In this document: in pieces, positions 7,334 through 11,233 of the stretch | Layout of the letters: every line of letters starts with the position of its first letter | How positions within the stretch are numbered: the stretch's first letter is position 1 | Position numbers and translations under genes: made by a program | Assembly (NCBI GenBank): GCA_044432885.1 | Contig: JAWXUG010000040.1 | Span: forward strand, 1 to 11,233 | Length of the DNA stretch: 11,233 nt | Source: CAYJNO01 sp044432885 | Lineage (GTDB): Bacteria > Bacillota_I > Bacilli_A > Erysipelotrichales > Erysipelotrichaceae | Direction of reading: 5' to 3' | The notes under the pieces: model-generated | Seen by the model: only the letters and a program-made list of their open reading frames with translations | Databases searched by the model: none | What the model was told of the DNA's origin: nothing

Positions 7334-7368
7334 AAACCTAGTGTGCTTTTATGAGGCGCTAGGTTTTT
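7334..7368 (+). terminator. Intrinsic terminator between mutS and mutL
   Basis: Arms AAACCTAGTGT (7334-7344) and GCGCTAGGTTT (7356-7366) pair over 11 bp including two G-U wobbles, with an 11-nt loop and a short five-T run to 7368. It starts 3 nt after the mutS stop. The U-tract is short, so some read-through into mutL is possible. Confidence 0.7.
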
Positions 7369-7387
7369 AGCTTTAATTGGATAAATA

Positions 7388-7419
7388 TGCTAAAATAAAT
7401 AGAGATATATATGAGGTGA
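7388..7419 (+). promoter_or_regulatory. mutL promoter and RBS
   Basis: TGC followed by TAAAAT (7388-7396) is an extended -10 with a 5/6 match; the -35 is weak. The predicted start near 7403 gives a leader of about 20 nt. GAGGTGA (7413-7419) is the ribosome site just before the ATG at 7423. It lies after the mutS terminator, so the mutL operon probably has its own transcript. Confidence 0.55.
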
Positions 7420-7422
7420 AAA

Positions 7423-9231
7423 ATGGGAATCATACAAAAATTAGATGCACAATTATCTAATATGATTGCTGCTGGGGAAGTAGTAGAAAGACCGGCAGGG
7501 ATTATAAAAGAATTAATTGATAATAGTATTGATGCCAAAAGCACAAAGATAGCCATCCACATTAAACAAGGAGGCCTATCTGCTATTGAAGTGATTGATA
7601 ATGGAATTGGCATGGATGCAAGGGATGCAACCATGGCTTTTATGCGTCATGCAACAAGTAAGATTAAACAAGAAAATGATTTATGGTCAATTAAAACTTT
7701 AGGATTTAGAGGAGAAGCACTCCCTTCCATTGCGGCAGTGAGTAAGGTAGAGTTAAGTACATCAGATGGAAAAGAAAGTACGAAGGTTTCCTATGCCTTT
7801 GGACAACTTGTTCAAGCAGCACCTTATCCTGCAAATCAGGGGACAAGGATTGTAGTTGAAGAGTTATTTTATAAAACGCCAGCACGTTTAAAATATTTAA
7901 AGACACCACAATATGAAGCATCCATCATACAAGATGTCGTGGTCAAGTTTGCACTAGGATATCCAAACATTGCCTTTCATTACGTAGCGGATGATAAGGT
8001 AGTACTTAATACTTTGGGTACAGGAGAAATTAAAGATGTATTTTTTCAAGTATATGGAAAACAAATGGCTAGTGAAAGTGTCGAGCTAAAAGCGGAAGAT
8101 TATGATTATAAAATAAGTGGGTTAGCATGTCTGCCAAGTATTAGCCGAGCAAATCGAAACTATATGCATATTTATATTAATCATCGTATGATTCGCTATT
8201 ATAAACTACAAATGGCACTAGCTGAAGCATTCCATGAATTTATGCCAAAGGATCGTTTTCCAGTCCTTGCAATCAACATTGAAATGGACGAAAAATTAGT
8301 TGATGTCAATGTTCATCCAAGTAAATGGGAAGTTCGTTTATCAAAGGAAAATCAATTGATTCAGCTTGTTAAGCAAATGGTAGAAAAAGCTTTATCTAAA
8401 AATAATGAAGCACCAAGTATTATCTTAAAGACACAAGTTAGCACACCGATTATTGAAACGGTATCCTTATTTGAAAATACAAATGAGGATTCACAATCAA
8501 TCTCACCTGCACAATCAACCTATGAAGCTAAGCCAAGCTATGCGCCTATTTATATTCAGGAAGAGAAGATAGATAACTTTCAAGTAGAACCTATTCAAAG
8601 TGAAGAAAAGGATTTGAAACCAACACAATCCATTAAAGAAGAAACACAAATAAATACATTTCCCACTTTATATTGTATTGGTCAATATGATTTAAAATAT
8701 GTTTTGGCTGGCAATGAAGAAGCCTTATATATTATTGATCAACATGCCGCTGAGGAAAGAGTAAATTTTGAATACTATCGACAATTATTTGATGATCAAA
8801 GTGTTCAACTACAATCATTACTAATGCCAATAAGCATTGTAGTTAATGGTAAAGTATTACAAAATATCGAGTCTATTAATCAAGAGTTAGCGGATTTAGG
8901 GATTCATTTTGAAGTCTTTGGTACACAGGATGTACTGATAAGAGAGGTGCCTCGTTGGATGGTAGGTATGAAGGCTGCATCATTTCTTCAAGATCTCTTA
9001 GATTATTATGAAAATCATGAACGATTCAACTTAAATGAGTTAACTAAAGATAAGTTAGCAACCATGGCATGTCATCATTCTGTTCGTTTTAATCATCCTT
9101 TAAGCATGGATGAAATGAAAGATTTACTCCATCGTTTATCACAAGCCAAAAACCCATATAATTGTCCTCATGGAAGGCCAACTTTTATGAAACTTAGCCA
9201 AAGGGAATTAGAAAGAAATTTTAAAAGATGA
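7423..9231 (+). CDS. mutL: DNA mismatch repair protein MutL, endonuclease type
   Basis: This 602-residue protein links MutS recognition to strand incision. The N-terminal GHKL ATPase (about 1-330) has IAAGEVVERP, KELIDNSIDA with catalytic Glu30 and Mg ligand Asn34, DNGIGM, ATSKI and GFRGEAL. Residues about 330-415 are a polar, variable linker. The C-terminal domain carries the metal-dependent nicking site: DQHAAEERVNFE (439-450), ACHHSVR (549-555), CPHGRP (581-586) and a terminal FKR. These match the family's DQHA(X)2E(X)4E, ACR-type, CPHGRP and FXR motifs. QSLLMP (464-469) fits the sliding-clamp docking motif next to this site. MutL is therefore the nicking enzyme here and no MutH is needed. 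Its stop overlaps the miaA start (ATGA). Confidence 0.98.
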   Translation: MGIIQKLDAQLSNMIAAGEVVERPAGIIKELIDNSIDAKSTKIAIHIKQGGLSAIEVIDNGIGMDARDATMAFMRHATSKIKQENDLWSIKTLGFRGEALPSIAAVSKVELSTSDGKESTKVSYAFGQLVQAAPYPANQGTRIVVEELFYKTPARLKYLKTPQYEASIIQDVVVKFALGYPNIAFHYVADDKVVLNTLGTGEIKDVFFQVYGKQMASESVELKAEDYDYKISGLACLPSISRANRNYMHIYINHRMIRYYKLQMALAEAFHEFMPKDRFPVLAINIEMDEKLVDVNVHPSKWEVRLSKENQLIQLVKQMVEKALSKNNEAPSIILKTQVSTPIIETVSLFENTNEDSQSISPAQSTYEAKPSYAPIYIQEEKIDNFQVEPIQSEEKDLKPTQSIKEETQINTFPTLYCIGQYDLKYVLAGNEEALYIIDQHAAEERVNFEYYRQLFDDQSVQLQSLLMPISIVVNGKVLQNIESINQELADLGIHFEVFGTQDVLIREVPRWMVGMKAASFLQDLLDYYENHERFNLNELTKDKLATMACHHSVRFNHPLSMDEMKDLLHRLSQAKNPYNCPHGRPTFMKLSQRELERNFKR

Positions 9232-10130
9232 AAAAAGTATTAGTAATCGTAGGGCCAACCGCTATAGGAAAGACAAGTTTTTCTGTTGATTTAGCCAAGC
9301 AGTTTAATGGAGAAATTATCAGTGGAGACTCCATACAAGTTTATCGTGGCTTAGATATTGGTTCTGGAAAAGTAAAAAAAGAAGAGATGCAAGAAATCCC
9401 ACATTATGGGATTGATATCTTAGAGGCAGATGATGAATATCATGTATATGCCTTTCAAAAAATGGCAAGAAAAGCAATTGATGAAATAAGTGATAAAGGG
9501 AAGTTACCGATTATTGTAGGGGGAACAGGCTTATATATTAAGGCGTGTTTGTATGATTATGTATTTGAAGAACAAGAACCATTGGATTTATCGATTTATC
9601 AGCAACAAAGTAGTGAAGTGTTATACGCTAAACTTTTAGAAATAGATCCTAAAAGTTGTGAGCAAATTCATGGGAATAATCGCAAAAGAGTAATCCGTGC
9701 ATTGGCGATGGCAGAGCAGGGAAAAACAAAGAGTAGCTTAATAGCGTCACAAACTCATCAATGTCTATATGATGCAATGATTGTTGGATTAACTGCTGAG
9801 CGCGAAATTGTCTATGATCGTATTAACAGACGTGTAAAGATGATGGTAGATGAAGGCCTAGTTGAAGAAATACAAGGTCTACTTGATAAAGGTGTTCGTT
9901 TTGAACACCAATCGATGCAAGGAATTGGCTATCGTGAGTTTCAAGGGTATTTTAATAATCAACAAAGTTTAGTAGAAACGATTGAGTTAATACAAAGAAA
10001 TACAAGACGTTTTGCGAAAAGGCAATATACGTGGTTTAATAATCAAACACCCATTCATTGGATAGATATTGTGAATTTAGAACAGGGTAAAAAGGATGTT
10101 GAAAAGTGGATAAACAATACGAACGAATAA
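9228..10130 (+). CDS. miaA: tRNA dimethylallyltransferase MiaA
   Basis: This 300-residue cytoplasmic enzyme transfers the dimethylallyl group from DMAPP to N6 of A37 in tRNAs reading codons that start with U, giving i6A, the precursor of ms2i6A. It has the P-loop GPTAIGKTS (9-17), GDSIQVYRGLDIG with the catalytic Asp34, HYGIDIL, VGGTGLYIKA, RKRVIRALAMAEQGK, QGIGYREF and a C-terminal TRRFAKRQYTWFN. These are all family signatures, and the length is normal. The ATG lies in the ATGA overlap with the mutL stop. No strong Shine-Dalgarno precedes it, so translation is probably coupled to mutL. The mutL-miaA order is common in bacteria. Its 3' end overlaps the next gene by 25 bp. Confidence 0.97.
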   Translation: MKKVLVIVGPTAIGKTSFSVDLAKQFNGEIISGDSIQVYRGLDIGSGKVKKEEMQEIPHYGIDILEADDEYHVYAFQKMARKAIDEISDKGKLPIIVGGTGLYIKACLYDYVFEEQEPLDLSIYQQQSSEVLYAKLLEIDPKSCEQIHGNNRKRVIRALAMAEQGKTKSSLIASQTHQCLYDAMIVGLTAEREIVYDRINRRVKMMVDEGLVEEIQGLLDKGVRFEHQSMQGIGYREFQGYFNNQQSLVETIELIQRNTRRFAKRQYTWFNNQTPIHWIDIVNLEQGKKDVEKWINNTNE

Positions 10131-10822
10131 GCCTTTTTCTAAAAGAGGAAGGATTAAATAAATTACAAGCAGCCAAAGTCCTTATTGTAGGGATAGGTGG
10201 CGTAGGAGGTTATGCAGCAGAAGCACTCGCAAGAACTGGAATTGGTCATTTGGTTTTAATGGACCATGATGTGGTAAGTGAGAGTAATTTAAACCGTCAA
10301 ATTTTTGCTGATTACACCTCTATTAACCAAGCTAAATGTGAGGTTATGAAAAAAAGAATACAGTCTTTTTCTAAAACCAAGGTGACATGTATTCAAGCTT
10401 TTTACAATGAAGAAACAACCATCATCGATGAAGCATTTGATTATGTTATTGATGCCTGTGATACCTTAAGCGCCAAAGTATCGATGGTTGAAGCTTGTAA
10501 ACAAAAGACTGTTTCCTATATTGGATGTCTTGGGATGGCTAATCGTATCGATCCTAGCAAGATTATTGAAACGACTTTAGATAAAACGGAAAACGATCCA
10601 CTGGCAAAAGCATTTCGTCAAATCGTAAGAAAAAAAGAAATAAAGGGAAAGATTAAAGTTGTGGCTTCTAAAGAATTACCTTTTAAACAGAATACGCTTG
10701 TTAATCCTGAAGGAAAGACATTAAAAGATAAATATCCACCAGCATCATTAATCTTTGTGCCCGCAGCAGCCGGTTTATTGTTGGCATCAATTGTAACCCG
10801 TGAAATCGTGGAAAGGACTTAG
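10106..10822 (+). CDS. tcdA: tRNA threonylcarbamoyladenosine dehydratase (TcdA/CsdL, YrvM-like)
   Basis: This 238-residue ThiF/E1-like ATP-dependent enzyme cyclises t6A to ct6A at A37 of tRNAs reading codons that start with A. The Rossmann nucleotide site GIGGVGG (29-35) is followed by LVLMDHDVVSESNLNRQ, with the acidic residues and the Asn/Arg/Gln of the ATP-binding site. DYVIDACDT and the DPLAKAFRQIVRKK segment distinguish TcdA-type proteins from ThiF and MoeB. The C-terminus VPAAAGLLLASIVTREI is also typical of TcdA. The start is a GTG inside the end of miaA, supported by AAAGGA (10091-10096) 9 nt upstream. The 25-bp overlap implies one transcript with miaA. The gene ends 2 bp before yaaA. 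Confidence 0.9.
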   Translation: MDKQYERISLFLKEEGLNKLQAAKVLIVGIGGVGGYAAEALARTGIGHLVLMDHDVVSESNLNRQIFADYTSINQAKCEVMKKRIQSFSKTKVTCIQAFYNEETTIIDEAFDYVIDACDTLSAKVSMVEACKQKTVSYIGCLGMANRIDPSKIIETTLDKTENDPLAKAFRQIVRKKEIKGKIKVVASKELPFKQNTLVNPEGKTLKDKYPPASLIFVPAAAGLLLASIVTREIVERT

Positions 10823-10824
10823 TG

Positions 10825-11233
10825 ATGAAAATTATTATATCTCCAGCAAAGACAATGGTTGATACAAGCGATGATTTTGCGCCTAGTACAAAACCAATGT
10901 TTATGGATAAAACAAAAGTCATTCATGAATCCTTAAAAGCTCTTGATGTAAGTCAACTTAAATCTTTATTAAAGTGTAATGATGATTTAGTATCTTTAAA
11001 TTATCAACGCAATCAAAATAATCAATTAGATCAAGCAATCTATACAGCCTTGATGAGTTATCATGGTTTGCAATACCAACAAATAGGAGCAGACTTAATG
11101 AGTCAGCAAGAAATGGATTATCTGCAAGACCACCTACGTATTCTAAGTGGATTTTATGGAGTCTTACGACCACTAGATGCCATTGTGCCTTATCGTTTAG
11201 AAATGCAAGCAAAATTAAGTATCGATGAACATC
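10825..11233 (+). CDS. yaaA: YaaA family peroxide-stress protein (5' part, cut by window end)
   Basis: The frame is open for 136 codons from the ATG at 10825 to the window edge; the full family length is about 240-260 residues. The opening MKIIISPAKTM and HLRILSGFYGVLRPLDAIVPYRLEM (103-127) are clear signatures of the YaaA/UPF0246 (DUF328) family. In Escherichia coli YaaA limits intracellular iron and oxidative DNA damage under peroxide stress, and the family fold binds DNA. The segment YHGLQYQQIGAD (79-90) differs from the more usual GDVY-containing version. The ribosome site AAAGGA (10812-10817) lies inside the end of tcdA, 7 nt before the ATG. It is the fourth gene of the mutL unit; whether it is the last cannot be seen. 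Confidence 0.92.
   Translation, partial: MKIIISPAKTMVDTSDDFAPSTKPMFMDKTKVIHESLKALDVSQLKSLLKCNDDLVSLNYQRNQNNQLDQAIYTALMSYHGLQYQQIGADLMSQQEMDYLQDHLRILSGFYGVLRPLDAIVPYRLEMQAKLSIDEH

Noticed and set aside
7359..7921. Minus-strand open frames of 91 and 71 codons over the mutS-mutL gap and early mutL
   Set aside because: The hydrophobic look of the first comes from reverse reading of MutL ATPase codons; neither has a ribosome site, and both oppose a certain gene.
10701..11212. Minus-strand open frames of 73 and 84 codons over the end of tcdA and yaaA
   Set aside because: They are antisense to conserved TcdA and YaaA segments without independent start signals.
1..11233. CRISPR array, insertion sequence, phage or defence island
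   Set aside because: No regularly spaced repeats, transposase, integrase, terminal repeats or tRNA attachment site were seen; composition and gene content look uniformly chromosomal.

Overview
The window is AT-rich DNA from a low-G+C Gram-positive bacterium (Firmicutes/Bacillota). Genes are densely packed, most Shine-Dalgarno sites resemble AGGAGG, and most proteins look like Firmicutes orthologues. TGA is used as an ordinary stop codon (mutL, the membrane protein gene), so this is not a Mycoplasma-type code. A member of the Erysipelotrichia is plausible, but that placement is an inference. There are no signs of mobile DNA, CRISPR, tRNA or rRNA, and no stretch over 300 bases lacks a gene.

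Left part (1-2723): a WYL-family transcriptional regulator runs leftward and leaves the window before its C-terminus. It is divergent from a rightward pair: a small polytopic membrane protein of unknown function and a cation diffusion facilitator (CDF) metal exporter. A 12-bp-arm inverted repeat lies between the divergent genes and overlaps the regulator's promoter. The regulator appears to be made from a leaderless mRNA. The CDF has the Asn/Asp plus Asp/Asp site pattern associated with manganese export, and its cytoplasmic domain appears duplicated. Together these suggest a small metal-homeostasis locus, which is the least described part of the window.

Middle (2698-4816): htpG (bacterial Hsp90) runs leftward and converges on the CDF gene, with back-to-back terminators between them. 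A near-perfect CIRCE element between its promoter and ribosome binding site predicts control by the heat-shock repressor HrcA.

Right part (4788-11233): mismatch repair and tRNA modification. mutS has its own extended -10 promoter and an intrinsic terminator. A second promoter then drives a tight mutL-miaA-tcdA-yaaA unit, with a 4-bp overlap, a 25-bp overlap and a 2-bp gap. MutS recognises mismatches, and MutL is the endonuclease type, so no MutH is needed. MiaA and TcdA both modify A37 next to the tRNA anticodon, on different tRNA sets. YaaA (oxidative-stress/DNA-binding family) is cut off by the window end. The biology here is mostly conserved housekeeping; the points of interest are regulatory and in the metal-transport locus.
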